From positions 526,928 through 590,927 of the forward strand of contig NZ_GL982514.1 of assembly GCF_000220255.1 (NCBI RefSeq): a stretch of 64,000 nucleotides of DNA, given 5' to 3'. Numbering within the stretch: the first letter of the stretch is position 1; each line of letters begins with the position of its first letter. Below the pieces are notes generated by a model, which saw only the letters and a list, made by a program, of their open reading frames with translations, was not told where the DNA came from and did not search any database. Both the position numbers and the translations under genes were made by a program. This document shows positions 52,546 through 61,589 of the stretch, in pieces. The stretch comes from Prevotella pallens ATCC 700821. GTDB taxonomy: Bacteria > Bacteroidota > Bacteroidia > Bacteroidales > Bacteroidaceae.

Positions 52546-54621
52546 CTATTGCACAACCACTTTCACATAACTGTTGGTATTTTCATAATTCGCGTTTCCG
52601 TCGAAAGCGCTTTCTCTAAATATATCACCAAACTTTGCTTTCTGTTGTGCTGTCATCGTAACAACAATATTGGCAAGAAAACCGTTGGGCGATTGACTAC
52701 CAGCATAGAACGTTGTTAGCCTTGTAAACTTGCGAATGTCAAGTGTAGTAAACTTGCAATGAGACACTCTCAACTCTTTTAACGCTACGTTGTTTCCTAA
52801 TTTCAGTTCACTAAGATTAGAAGCAAACGATGTACGCAGCTTGGTAAGTTTTAAGTTGTTTCGTACATCTAATGTTGTTATCTCTTTAACAGCATATACA
52901 TCTATCATCTGTAGGTTAGGATTGTGCGACACATCTAAAGCTCCAACATGGCTTAGTGCCAATTCCAAGCTAAGTAAGTTTTCACCAGCAGAAGCCAATC
53001 CCTTAATTTCTGTAACATCTGAATACGATATATTTACTGTCCGCAACTTAGTTTGTTTAGAGAAATCCAGCTTTTTAAGTTTTGTATAAGACGCTACGAA
53101 ATCCTGAAGCAATACATTATCGTCCAGACCAGTCATACTTTCTAAACCGTTAACCGATGCAGCATTTATGCTTCTTAGTTCAGGCGTATTCGATGTATTG
53201 ACGGTTTTAACGCGCGGACTAGAATAGAATCTTACTTCTTTTAGTACAGGCAAATTGCTAACATCTACGCCTTCTAATACCTTGTTACTGTACAAATCAA
53301 GTGCTTCAAGTTTTTTGTTTCCACGTGTTACTACCTCTTTCACACCGTCCATATCGTGCACTTTTAGCGTGTTTATATCTAAGCCCGTAACATCTACCTT
53401 TGTAACGGCAGGACAGCGCTGTATTTCTACCGAACCTGTTAGCTGCTTATATTTAGACAAATCTATATTGCCTGCTAAGTTTTTGTTACCATAAATGTTC
53501 AAATCGGTTACATTACGGAAGTATTGCAGTCCATCTAACGATGTAATATTATCGTTATAGGCAATGTTTAGATTACCTTTAAGCGATAGTATTTTCTCTA
53601 AGTTATTGCCCTTATAGATATCTAAAGTTCCATCAGGATTAAGCTCCAAGTCTCTGATTTGTAGTTTTACCGACTCTATTAACCCTTTATTCGATAGTAT
53701 TTCTACCTTCGCTTTCGATGCATTGAGCGCAATGTTTCCCAAATCATAGCGTTTTGCACGTTCTATATTTACAGCATCGTTCAGCTTAACTTGTAGACTT
53801 TTACCATCGGTTAATATAAATACAAGTGTTAGCCCAGAAGCAAGTTTCCCTGTTGGAAGCACAACAAAATAGTTGGTATTTTCTGCCATTGTGCCCGAAG
53901 CAGGCACATAGTTTACTATGCCTATTTGTGTATTTGCAACAAAAGTAGAGTTTACGGTGCCAATTGTTCCATTATCTTTAAACTCAACCTCTGTACTCAC
54001 ATCGCCTGCCAATGCTTCTAATCCGCGAGAAATAAGCTTTATTTGTGCCACATTACTTACACCATGAAAGCTGAACTGCAATAAGCCACAAAGGTTGTAG
54101 GCAACAAATGGCTTATATTCTTGTGGAATAATTCCCACCGCAAAATTAACTTTTGGGTCGAACGTACCAGCAATAGCGGTTTGTGTTTTAGGTATGGAGT
54201 AAGTATATTTAGCCTTTTTGTTTGCCAATACTTCTATTTTCTGTCCATTTTGGTATGGATACATCATAAAATAAGGTGCCTTATTGTTGGGCGCTTGTCC
54301 CCAAAACCTTACATCGCTGGCTGTGGTAGGTGTTGTAAATGGTTGTACAGCGCCAGCTGTAGAACCTTTATAGCCGATAGCTATTACGTCGTTAGCATTC
54401 CATGTTACTTGTGTTTGGTCGGCTTCCAAAGATGTCCGAGTAGGTGCATTCTTTAGAGTGTCGGTTATCTCATTATTGTAATTGGGGACACCCACTGTAC
54501 GAAACGACATTTGTGTTAAATGTTCGTTGCTATTTTCGCAGACAATATCTGTATCGTTGTTGCACGAAACGGCAGCAACCACTGTTGCACAAAGCAAGAA
54601 TTGTGTTACTATTTTGTTCAT
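52546..54621 (-). CDS. Fimbrillin-like / leucine-rich-repeat lipoprotein
   Basis: 691 residues. Lipobox signal (TVVAAVSC, Cys 20). The N-terminal half (about 50-300) is fimbrillin-like: TRTSLEADQTQVTWNANDVI, then ISRGLEALAGDVSTEV and NTNYFVVLPTGKLASGLTLV. The second half is a run of irregular leucine-rich repeats (NITSLDGLQYFRNVTDLNIY, KKLEALDLYSNKVLEGVDVS, and LDVRNNLKLTKLRTSF among them). A C-terminal cap FTTLDIRKFTRLTTF precedes a short beta tail. Likely surface-exposed and ligand-binding (inference). It is preceded by a 54-residue peptide gene on the same strand. Confidence 0.85.
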   Translation of the reverse strand: MNKIVTQFLLCATVVAAVSCNNDTDIVCENSNEHLTQMSFRTVGVPNYNNEITDTLKNAPTRTSLEADQTQVTWNANDVIAIGYKGSTAGAVQPFTTPTTASDVRFWGQAPNNKAPYFMMYPYQNGQKIEVLANKKAKYTYSIPKTQTAIAGTFDPKVNFAVGIIPQEYKPFVAYNLCGLLQFSFHGVSNVAQIKLISRGLEALAGDVSTEVEFKDNGTIGTVNSTFVANTQIGIVNYVPASGTMAENTNYFVVLPTGKLASGLTLVFILTDGKSLQVKLNDAVNIERAKRYDLGNIALNASKAKVEILSNKGLIESVKLQIRDLELNPDGTLDIYKGNNLEKILSLKGNLNIAYNDNITSLDGLQYFRNVTDLNIYGNKNLAGNIDLSKYKQLTGSVEIQRCPAVTKVDVTGLDINTLKVHDMDGVKEVVTRGNKKLEALDLYSNKVLEGVDVSNLPVLKEVRFYSSPRVKTVNTSNTPELRSINAASVNGLESMTGLDDNVLLQDFVASYTKLKKLDFSKQTKLRTVNISYSDVTEIKGLASAGENLLSLELALSHVGALDVSHNPNLQMIDVYAVKEITTLDVRNNLKLTKLRTSFASNLSELKLGNNVALKELRVSHCKFTTLDIRKFTRLTTFYAGSQSPNGFLANIVVTMTAQQKAKFGDIFRESAFDGNANYENTNSYVKVVVQ

Positions 54622-54686
54622 TTCAGAGTTGTTTAATGTTGTTATCCTGTATGCTTACTATTCTTTCGCCATTTGTTTTACAGCGT

Positions 54687-54851
54687 TTAGAAAGGCGAAT
54701 CGTCGTCGGTTCCATCTACAACTTGGGAAGAAAGATCAGTTCCTCCAGTAAATCCTTCGTGTTGAGTGCTATGTGCAGAATCCACTAAAAAGTTTTGCGT
54801 AACATCCATTATTACTACCTCTGTTATGGGAGAATCATACCTCTTTTTCAT
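54687..54851 (-). CDS. Small peptide upstream of fimbrillin/LRR gene (54 aa)
   Basis: 54 codons, beginning MKKRYDSPITEVVIMDVTQN and ending in an acidic DGTDDDSPF. It has the same K-x-YD[ST]P start, the V, M[ED] and N-[IF]-L spacing and acidic tail as the 50-residue peptide at 4454-4606. Both precede fimbrillin-type lipoproteins by 60-80 bases. The family is unknown to me. Confidence 0.65.
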   Translation of the reverse strand: MKKRYDSPITEVVIMDVTQNFLVDSAHSTQHEGFTGGTDLSSQVVDGTDDDSPF

Positions 54852-55135
54852 TTTTCATTCCTTTGTTATTCATAGTAAAAGCACTTTTATCTGCAAAATA
54901 AGCAAGTTAGTTGCCAACAAACTGCCTCACACGTATTGCGGAACAATCCACAAGCGGTGTAAAGATAGTTTCAGTGAACAGACTTTCGGAACTTCGATTA
55001 CTGTTATTTTGAGTTCATCAGCGTGCTAAGCAAGCTCTTTTAAGAGTGCTACTACTACTATTATTTATCCTAAAAACAAGTTTACTTTTAGCAAACGTAT
55101 ATAGTTAAGTTTCTTAATATGTAATTTTTTCAGTG

Positions 55136-55143
55136 CAAAGTTA
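55136..55143 (-). promoter_or_regulatory. Promoter -7 box (TAACTTTG) for the peptide/LRR operon
   Basis: The minus strand reads TAACTTTG and leaves a leader of about 280 bases, long like that of the first fimbrillin operon. The leader holds no ORF I can support. Confidence 0.55.
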
Positions 55144-55305
55144 CATAGTCTTTTGGTATTTAAAACAACTTTAGGTGAAAAAACAAATTATATACAACAT
55201 TAATTAACAACGTATGCGAATAGCAGAACACTTTTTTTGTTAAAGAAACAAGATGCGAAGCACAGAGCAAACAAACTTTTTTGTTATACTAAAATGAGCA
55301 CGAAG

Positions 55306-55387
55306 TTTCAGATATCTGTCACAATCGTTTTAGATATCTGTCGCAATCGTCTCAGATATCTGTCGTGATAGTTTTAGATATCTATTT
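55306..55387. repeat. AGATATCT 22-bp tandem array 8 (4 units)
   Basis: Copies start at 55310, 55332, 55354 and 55376. A diverged fragment of the dispersed repeat's left side (AATAGGTTGTTAGA) follows at about 55390-55445. The rest of the 55144-55652 gap is without a gene. Confidence 0.95.
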
Positions 55388-55652
55388 TGAGAGCGTCTGA
55401 AAACTAACCCATTTTCTTTTAATCAAAATAGGTTGTTAGAATATGGATAGAAAGCGATGGAAACTACCTAAAAAACTTGATAAGCAGTGGAATAAGCCAT
55501 TGGTTTCTGAAAAAAGGCGTGCGAAGAATAGTTTCATACCAGGTATAAAAGAAACCAATATGCCAACATAAAAACAAGAAAGAACAGAACGCAAGAGCAT
55601 AAACAACATAGAATGGTTTATGCCATAACAAAATTGTTGGAGCGAGAAAAAG

Positions 55653-55701
55653 CCAATAAAAACAAAGCAGGAAGCAAATTTTTTAAATTCACTTCCTGCT
55701 T
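55653..55701 (-). terminator. Terminator of pheS
   Basis: On the minus strand AAGCAGGAAG pairs with CTTCCTGCTT and is followed by TGTTTTTAT. Confidence 0.8.
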
Positions 55702-55714
55702 CATTGTATATTAT

Positions 55715-55734
55715 TTACACCTTATTAATATATA
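55715..55734. repeat. ACACCTTATTATATA motif, copy 4 (variant)
   Basis: TTTACACCTTATTAATATAT, with one inserted base relative to the others, between the pheS stop and its terminator. Confidence 0.55.
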
Positions 55735-55788
55735 GCACGATATTTTACAGAACAAGTGCAACAAACAACCATAGCAAATGCCACGTGC

Positions 55789-56829
55789 TTACAATGCACT
55801 CTCAAACTCTTTTAAGAATCGAACATCGTTTTCGGAGAACATACGAAGGTCGCTCACCCTATATTTAAGATTGGTAATGCGTTCTACACCCATACCAAAA
55901 GCATATCCGGTGTACACATTCGAGTCGATACCACAAGCCTCAAGGTCGTGAGGGTCTACCATGCCGCAACCTAAAATCTCTACCCAACCCGTGTGTTTAC
56001 AAAATCCGCAGCCTTCGCCACCGCATATATTGCAACTTATATCCATTTCGGCACTGGGTTCGGTAAATGGGAAATAGCTTGGACGAAGGCGTATTTTGGT
56101 ATCTGCACCAAACATTTCGCGAGCAAAAGTAAGTAGAACCTGCTTTAGGTCGGTAAAGCTAACATTCTTGTCTACATACAGTCCCTCCACCTGATGAAAG
56201 AAACAATGGGCACGTGCGCTAATGGCTTCGTTTCTATATACACGTCCTGGGCAAAGCACACGTATAGGCGGCTGGTGTGTGGACATATAGTGAGCCTCGT
56301 CGTTAGAGGTATGGCTTCGTAGCAGAACATTCTTTGTAACGTCTAAAGAGTGCGAATGTTCAATAAAAAAAGTGTCTTGCATATCGCGCGCAGGGTGGTC
56401 GGCAGCAAAATTCAGCATAGTAAACACATGCTCATCGTCGTCAATTTCTGGACCCTGATAAAGGGTAAACCCCATTCGTGCAAATATATCTATAATTTCT
56501 TTCTTTACTAACGTAAGCGGGTGTCGAGAGCCTAAACCAACAGGGTATGCAGTTCGGGTAAGGTCAATATCGTTACCTTGCGCCTCGTTCGTTTCCAACT
56601 GTTCGCGTAAGTCGTTTATTTTAGCTTGTGCAAGCTGCTTTAGCTCGTTTATTTTCATACCCACCGTCTTCTTCTGGTCGGCAGCTACATTGCGAAATTC
56701 GCTCATTAAGGCATTTATTTCGCCTTTCTTGCTAAGATATTTTAATCGAAGCAGCTCAACTTCTTCAGCATTCTTTGCCGATACGTTGCTCACTTCTTTT
56801 AATAGTTCTTCTATCTTTTCGAGAATCAT
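55789..56829 (-). CDS. pheS: Phenylalanine-tRNA ligase alpha subunit
   Basis: 346 residues from MILEKIEELL. An N-terminal tRNA-binding coiled coil (about 1-85) precedes the class II core: HPLTLVKKEIIDIFARMGF, motif 2 with RVYRNEAISARAHCFFHQVE and motif 3 GMGVERITNLKY. Cys-rich CNICGGEGCGFCKHTG is normal for this subunit. The beta-subunit gene pheT is not next to it, which is common in Bacteroidetes. The 19 extra codons of the longer frame cover the promoter box 56848-56855. Confidence 0.96.
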   Translation of the reverse strand: MILEKIEELLKEVSNVSAKNAEEVELLRLKYLSKKGEINALMSEFRNVAADQKKTVGMKINELKQLAQAKINDLREQLETNEAQGNDIDLTRTAYPVGLGSRHPLTLVKKEIIDIFARMGFTLYQGPEIDDDEHVFTMLNFAADHPARDMQDTFFIEHSHSLDVTKNVLLRSHTSNDEAHYMSTHQPPIRVLCPGRVYRNEAISARAHCFFHQVEGLYVDKNVSFTDLKQVLLTFAREMFGADTKIRLRPSYFPFTEPSAEMDISCNICGGEGCGFCKHTGWVEILGCGMVDPHDLEACGIDSNVYTGYAFGMGVERITNLKYRVSDLRMFSENDVRFLKEFESAL

Positions 56830-56847
56830 AACGCTTAAAATTTTCGG

Positions 56848-56855
56848 CAAAGGTA
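56848..56855 (-). promoter_or_regulatory. Promoter -7 box (TACCTTTG) for pheS
   Basis: The minus strand reads TACCTTTG about 19 bases before the chosen ATG. Confidence 0.6.
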
Positions 56856-57019
56856 CAATATATAATCTAAAATATAAGCACTGCAATAGAAAAATATTGC
56901 TTATTACAGACTTTAGTAGCTACTGAAAACAAAACGTGTGTGGGTTTACAGAGTGTTTTCATTTTGCTTTCTCAACATATTTAATTATAAATACCTACTT
57001 TAATATAAAATAAATGTAG

Positions 57020-57027
57020 TACATTTG
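57020..57027 (+). promoter_or_regulatory. Promoter -7 box (TACATTTG) for the lipoprotein-murB operon
   Basis: TACATTTG about 50 bases before the ATG at 57078. Confidence 0.55.
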
Positions 57028-57077
57028 CAACAGTTTTAGGAGCAAAGAAGATAATTTGAGAAATATAAATAGAGAAT

Positions 57078-57932
57078 ATGAGAAAAGCAATTTTACTCGT
57101 TGTACTTGTGTGTGTAGCTATGATAAGCCTCACAACAAGTTGTAACAAAAAGAAAGTGGAGCCAGCTGACTCTACCAAAACTGTTGTTGCCGACACCACA
57201 GATACTACAAACAATGTAGATTCGGCTACAAAAATTATTGCAGAAACACCAATGCCAAAAGCCGCCGACCAACTATTCGACGACTTCTTTTTCAACTTTA
57301 TCGCTAACAAAAAACTACAGCGCAAACGCATTGTGTTTCCACTGCCCGTTGAAAACAATGGGAAAGTAACGAAACAAATAGCTCGCAACCAATGGAAAAT
57401 GGATTATTTCTTCCGTCCAAAAGGCTATTATACACTGATTTTCGATAACGAAGGTCAGGCAGAATATGCTAAGTCTACCAAGCTCGACACTGTGATTGTG
57501 GAGAAAATAAACCTGACTCAGAAAAAGGTAGAACAATATTGTTTCGACCATCAGGACGGTAAATGGAAGATGAACAAGATAAACAACATTGGATTTGCAC
57601 AGAAATATAACGCATCGTTTCTTGAGTTTCTTAGCAAGTTCCTTGCAAACAACGGACGAGGAAACATAAAAGATCCTCTGCCATACGTGGGAATAGACCC
57701 AAGTGGAGAAACCACAAACAAGGTAAACACTACTATTCCTGCATCGGAGTGGAGCACGTATCTGCCAGAAGTGCCAAAGAACAATATCTATAACATTCTG
57801 TATGGACAAAAGTACGGAGAGAGTAAAAAGAAAATTCTTGTATTTAGAGGACTTTCTAATGGTATTGAAACCCAATTAGAGTTTAAAAATAGAGGAAAGA
57901 GCTGGCGTTTAGAGAGAATTATTGCTTACTAA
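57078..57932 (+). CDS. Lipoprotein of unknown function (DUF4348-like)
   Basis: 284 residues, lipobox signal (ISLTTSC, Cys 22), a Thr/Asp-rich linker, then FDDFFFNFIANKKLQRKRIVF and two similar NTF2-like halves, a pattern I associate with DUF4348 of Bacteroidales. Function unknown. It lies 53 bases before murB and may be in the same operon. Confidence 0.65.
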   Translation: MRKAILLVVLVCVAMISLTTSCNKKKVEPADSTKTVVADTTDTTNNVDSATKIIAETPMPKAADQLFDDFFFNFIANKKLQRKRIVFPLPVENNGKVTKQIARNQWKMDYFFRPKGYYTLIFDNEGQAEYAKSTKLDTVIVEKINLTQKKVEQYCFDHQDGKWKMNKINNIGFAQKYNASFLEFLSKFLANNGRGNIKDPLPYVGIDPSGETTNKVNTTIPASEWSTYLPEVPKNNIYNILYGQKYGESKKKILVFRGLSNGIETQLEFKNRGKSWRLERIIAY

Positions 57933-57985
57933 AAGGATATGGCAAACGCTCAACAATAAAAACAGAAACAAATTAGAGACAACGT

Positions 57986-58990
57986 ATGATAGACCAGAAA
58001 AACTACAGCCTACTTAGGCACAACACGTTTGGAATAGACGCTAAATGCAAACGATTTATAGAGTACAGTTCGGTGGAAGAAGCACAGCAAGTAGCGAGAA
58101 TGATTACTGATGCCGACCGACCACTACTTATTTTAGGTGGAGGAAGTAATCTATTGCTTACTGGCGACTACAATGGAACGGTGTTGCACTCAGGCATTCG
58201 CTTCCTTGAACAAACCGACGAATGCCACGTTCGCTGTGGTTCTGGTTTTATTTGGGACGACGTTGTAGACTATTGCGTGGCAAATAACTTGTACGGAGCT
58301 GAGAACTTATCTATCATTCCAGGAGAAGTGGGTGCCAGTGCCGTACAAAACATTGGCGCATACGGCGCAGAAGCCAAAGACTTAATAGAATGCGTAGAAG
58401 CAGTAGAGATAGAAACAGGAAAAATTTGCCGTTTCACAAACACAGAATGCGCATATAGTTATCGGCAAAGCAAATTTAAACACGCATGGAAAAATCGCTT
58501 TCTTATCACTGCTGTTACTTACAAACTTTCTAAAACATACAATCCGAAGTTAGACTATGGCAACATTCGTGTAGCATTGGCTGCAAAGGGTATAGACAAT
58601 CCAACAGCAATGCAACTTCGCGAAACCATTATTGACATAAGAAACGCCAAACTACCTGATCCAAAAGTACTAGGAAATGCTGGTAGTTTCTTTATGAATC
58701 CAGTGGTACCAACACATAAATATAACCAGTTGGCACAGCAATATGTTGGTATGCCCCACTACACTATTGATAGCGAGTACGAAAAGATACCAGCAGGTTG
58801 GCTCATAGAACAATGTGGTTGGAAAGGTAAAGCATTAGGAAAAGCCGCCGTACACAATAAACAGGCACTGGTATTGGTGAACTGCGGAGGCGCAACTGGT
58901 AGCGAAGTAGTGCAACTTTATAAAACTATTCAGCACGATGTTAAGCAGAAATTCGACATCGAAATTAAACCAGAGGTGAACATTTGCTAA
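57986..58990 (+). CDS. murB: UDP-N-acetylenolpyruvoylglucosamine reductase
   Basis: 334 residues, FAD enzyme making UDP-MurNAc for peptidoglycan. Seen: HNTFGIDAKC, FAD-binding GGGSNLLLTGDYNG, IPGEVGASAVQNIGAYGAE, catalytic YSYRQSKFK and GNAGSFFMNP, with the long type I C-terminal domain ending in KPEVNIC. The metallohydrolase gene starts 9 bases later. Confidence 0.97.
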   Translation: MIDQKNYSLLRHNTFGIDAKCKRFIEYSSVEEAQQVARMITDADRPLLILGGGSNLLLTGDYNGTVLHSGIRFLEQTDECHVRCGSGFIWDDVVDYCVANNLYGAENLSIIPGEVGASAVQNIGAYGAEAKDLIECVEAVEIETGKICRFTNTECAYSYRQSKFKHAWKNRFLITAVTYKLSKTYNPKLDYGNIRVALAAKGIDNPTAMQLRETIIDIRNAKLPDPKVLGNAGSFFMNPVVPTHKYNQLAQQYVGMPHYTIDSEYEKIPAGWLIEQCGWKGKALGKAAVHNKQALVLVNCGGATGSEVVQLYKTIQHDVKQKFDIEIKPEVNIC

Positions 58991-58999
58991 ACAAAAACA

Positions 59000-59761
59000 A
59001 TGAAATTACGCTTCTTAGGTACTGGTACTTCTAATGGTGTGCCCGTCATTGGGTGTACATGCAAAGTGTGCAAAAGCAACAATGCTAAGGATAAACGACT
59101 ACGTACATCGGCATTACTCGAAACCGAAACTACTCGCATTCTTATAGATTGCGGTCCCGACTTTCGTCAGCAAATATTGCCTGTGCCTTACAAAAAGATT
59201 GATGGTATATTAATAACACATATCCATTACGACCATGTGGGTGGAATAGACGATTTGCGGCCGTTCAGTTGGTTATCTGATTTGGAAATTTATGCTAACA
59301 AAGACACCTGTCAAGGTCTACGCCACAACTTTCCTTATTGCTTCAAAGAGCATCTTTACCCGGGTGTTCCGAAGCTCAATCTGCACACTATTGTTCCGCA
59401 CAAAGCATTCTCAATAGGCGATTGCACCGTTACACCCATCGAGGTAATGCATGGAAAAATGCCTATTATGGGTTACCGCATAGGCAACTTTGCATATATC
59501 ACCGATATGAAAACCATAAACAACACAGAGCTATCATATCTCAAAGGTGTAGATACACTTGTAGTAAATGCCTTGCGATGGGAAAAAGAACACCACTCGC
59601 ACCAATTAATAGACGACGCCATTGCATTTAGTCGCACCATTAAGGCTAAACAAACCTACCTAACACACCTAACACACGAGATAGGTTTACACGAAGAAGC
59701 TCAGCAACGCTTACCTAAAAACTTCTATTTTGCGTACGATGGATTGGAGATAGAAGTATAG
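59000..59761 (+). CDS. Metallo-beta-lactamase-fold hydrolase (PhnP-like)
   Basis: 253 residues. It begins MKLRFLGTGTSNGVPVIGC, has the extra Cys pair CTCKVC, RTSALLETE, LIDCGPDFRQQ, the metal motif THIHYDHVGG (about 74-83), HGKMPIMGYRIG and a C-terminal THLTHEIGLH. This is the PhnP/YtvP-type group of phosphodiesterases. It follows murB closely on the same strand; no phn genes are nearby, so the substrate is unknown. Confidence 0.9.
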   Translation: MKLRFLGTGTSNGVPVIGCTCKVCKSNNAKDKRLRTSALLETETTRILIDCGPDFRQQILPVPYKKIDGILITHIHYDHVGGIDDLRPFSWLSDLEIYANKDTCQGLRHNFPYCFKEHLYPGVPKLNLHTIVPHKAFSIGDCTVTPIEVMHGKMPIMGYRIGNFAYITDMKTINNTELSYLKGVDTLVVNALRWEKEHHSHQLIDDAIAFSRTIKAKQTYLTHLTHEIGLHEEAQQRLPKNFYFAYDGLEIEV

Positions 59762-59943
59762 AGAAGCATATACATTACTAAACCATAAGCATGCAATGGC
59801 ACTTGTTCCATAGCATTCTAAGATATCAGAAAACCGTTCGCTACACTTCATTTACCTCAATATTATAATGTAGCAGAAAGTGCACAAAATACTAAAAAAT
59901 ATGTATTTTTACGCAATTCCTTGTAGATTTAGTTTTTTTTCTC

Positions 59944-59951
59944 TACTTTTG
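59944..59951 (+). promoter_or_regulatory. Promoter -7 box (TACTTTTG) for the TetR gene
   Basis: TACTTTTG about 80 bases before the TetR ATG. The 59762-60033 gap holds nothing else I can identify. Confidence 0.55.
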
Positions 59952-60033
59952 CACACAATAAAAACATTGTGCAATGGTATAAACAGCTACCATTTCGGCA
60001 TAATAAACCAGAGGAGTTTAAGGAGAGAAAGAG

Positions 60034-60651
60034 ATGTCTATTTCAAAGACAAGACAAATGTTTGTAGACGTAGCAAGGCAAATCTTTGCTAAGAAAGGTA
60101 TTGCAAACACAACAATGAACGACATTGCAGAAGCGTCGGGAAAAGGGCGCCGCACACTATACACGTATTTTAAAAGTAAAGACGATGTGTATTATGCCGT
60201 CATTGAAGGCGAATTGGAACGCTTATCAGACAAGTTAGACGAAGTGGCATCGAAACGAATACCACCTCACGATAAGATTATAGAACTCATTTACACCCAT
60301 CTTAGTATGATTAAAGAAACTGTTATGAGGAATGGAAACCTCAGAGCAGAGTTCTTTCGCAATATATGGATGGTAGAGAAAGTACGCAAAAACTTTGATG
60401 AAGACGAAATAGAACTCTTCAGAAAGGTTTACACGGAAGCTAAAAACGATGGCGATTTCGATATAGACAACGTAGACTTAGTTGCCGATATAACACACTA
60501 CTGTATTAAAGGATTGGAAGTTCCATTTATATATGGCAGACTCGGACACGGATTAACCGAAGCAAGTAGTCGGCCGCTCGTGGCAAAAGTGGTGTACGGA
60601 GCACTCGGAAATAAGTTAGGAAAAGGCAAAACAGACAACAACACCTATTAA
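60034..60651 (+). CDS. TetR/AcrR family transcriptional regulator
   Basis: 205 residues. The N-terminal helix-turn-helix is clear: RQIFAKKGIANTTMNDIAEA followed by SGKGRRTLYTYFKSKDDVYY. The ligand domain is not informative. It stands immediately before fabG (125 bases), so control of fatty-acid genes or of its own expression is possible (inference). Confidence 0.93.
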   Translation: MSISKTRQMFVDVARQIFAKKGIANTTMNDIAEASGKGRRTLYTYFKSKDDVYYAVIEGELERLSDKLDEVASKRIPPHDKIIELIYTHLSMIKETVMRNGNLRAEFFRNIWMVEKVRKNFDEDEIELFRKVYTEAKNDGDFDIDNVDLVADITHYCIKGLEVPFIYGRLGHGLTEASSRPLVAKVVYGALGNKLGKGKTDNNTY

Positions 60652-60664
60652 AATGCGTATCAAT

Positions 60665-60682
60665 ACCTATATAATAATAGGT
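60665..60682. promoter_or_regulatory. Inverted repeat ACCTAT/ATAGGT between the TetR gene and fabG
   Basis: ACCTATATAATAATAGGT has six-base arms and a six-base centre, followed by GTAAC. It could be a TetR operator or a variant of the ACACCTTATTATATA motif read on the other strand. Confidence 0.35.
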
Positions 60683-60776
60683 GTAACTTGTATTGTTTAG
60701 ATTTCCAAAACATACATTATTGAGATACTAAACCTACCAAAAACATAGATATTAAAAACATAAATAAAAACAGATT

Positions 60777-61523
60777 ATGGGATTATTAACAGGTAAAACA
60801 GCCCTCATTACAGGCGCTGCACGTGGAATAGGTAAAGCAATTGCTATAAAATTTGCAAGCGAAGGTGCTAACATTGCCTTCACCGACCTCGTTATCGATG
60901 AAAACGGAAAGGCTACTGAGGCTGAAATTTCGGCTCTCGGAGTTAAATGTAAAGGCTACGCAAGCAATGCAGCCGATTTCGCTCAGTCTGAAGAAGTAGT
61001 AAAACAAGTGAAAGAGGAGTTTGGAAGTGTCGATATATTGGTGAACAATGCTGGTATAACCAAAGATGGTTTAATGCTCCGAATGTCTGAAGCACAATGG
61101 GACGCTGTTATTGGTGTTAATCTAAAGAGTGCATTCAACTTTATACATGCTTGCGTGCCAGTTATGATGCGCCAACGCAATGGTAGTATAATCAATATGG
61201 CAAGTGTGGTGGGAGTACACGGAAACGCAGGTCAGGCTAACTACGCAGCCTCTAAAGCGGGTATGATTGCTCTAGCAAAGAGTGTAGCGCAAGAAATGGG
61301 ACCAAAGGGCGTGCGTGCAAATGCTATTGCGCCAGGCTTTATTGACACTGCTATGACACAACAGCTGTCAGAAGAAATACGCAAGGAATGGGCATCTAAG
61401 ATTCCATTGCGCCGTGGGGGTACCACCGAAGATATCGCTAACACTGCTCTCTATCTAGCATCAGACCTATCAAGCTATGTTTCTGGACAGGTCATTCAGG
61501 TTGATGGTGGTATGAATATGTAA
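60777..61523 (+). CDS. fabG: 3-oxoacyl-[acyl-carrier-protein] reductase
   Basis: 248 residues, SDR fold. Seen: ALITGAARGIGKAIA for NADPH binding, VNNAGITKDGLMLRM, the catalytic Ser in INMASVVG, YAASKAG, and the C-terminal VSGQVIQVDGGMNM. This is the canonical FabG pattern of fatty-acid elongation. It lies downstream of the TetR gene and ends in front of a hairpin terminator. Confidence 0.95.
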   Translation: MGLLTGKTALITGAARGIGKAIAIKFASEGANIAFTDLVIDENGKATEAEISALGVKCKGYASNAADFAQSEEVVKQVKEEFGSVDILVNNAGITKDGLMLRMSEAQWDAVIGVNLKSAFNFIHACVPVMMRQRNGSIINMASVVGVHGNAGQANYAASKAGMIALAKSVAQEMGPKGVRANAIAPGFIDTAMTQQLSEEIRKEWASKIPLRRGGTTEDIANTALYLASDLSSYVSGQVIQVDGGMNM

Positions 61524-61540
61524 TATTCCTTTCTATTTTT

Positions 61541-61584
61541 CTATCGTCCTTACTCGCATAGGGAAAGGGCGATAGATTCTTTTA
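61541..61584 (+). terminator. Hairpin terminator after fabG
   Basis: CTATCG and CC TT pair with AAGG and CGATAG (CTATCGTCCTT with AAAGGGCGATAG), followed by ATTCTTTT. It ends just before the next ATG, so readthrough is likely. Confidence 0.6.
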
Positions 61585-61589
61585 AAACT

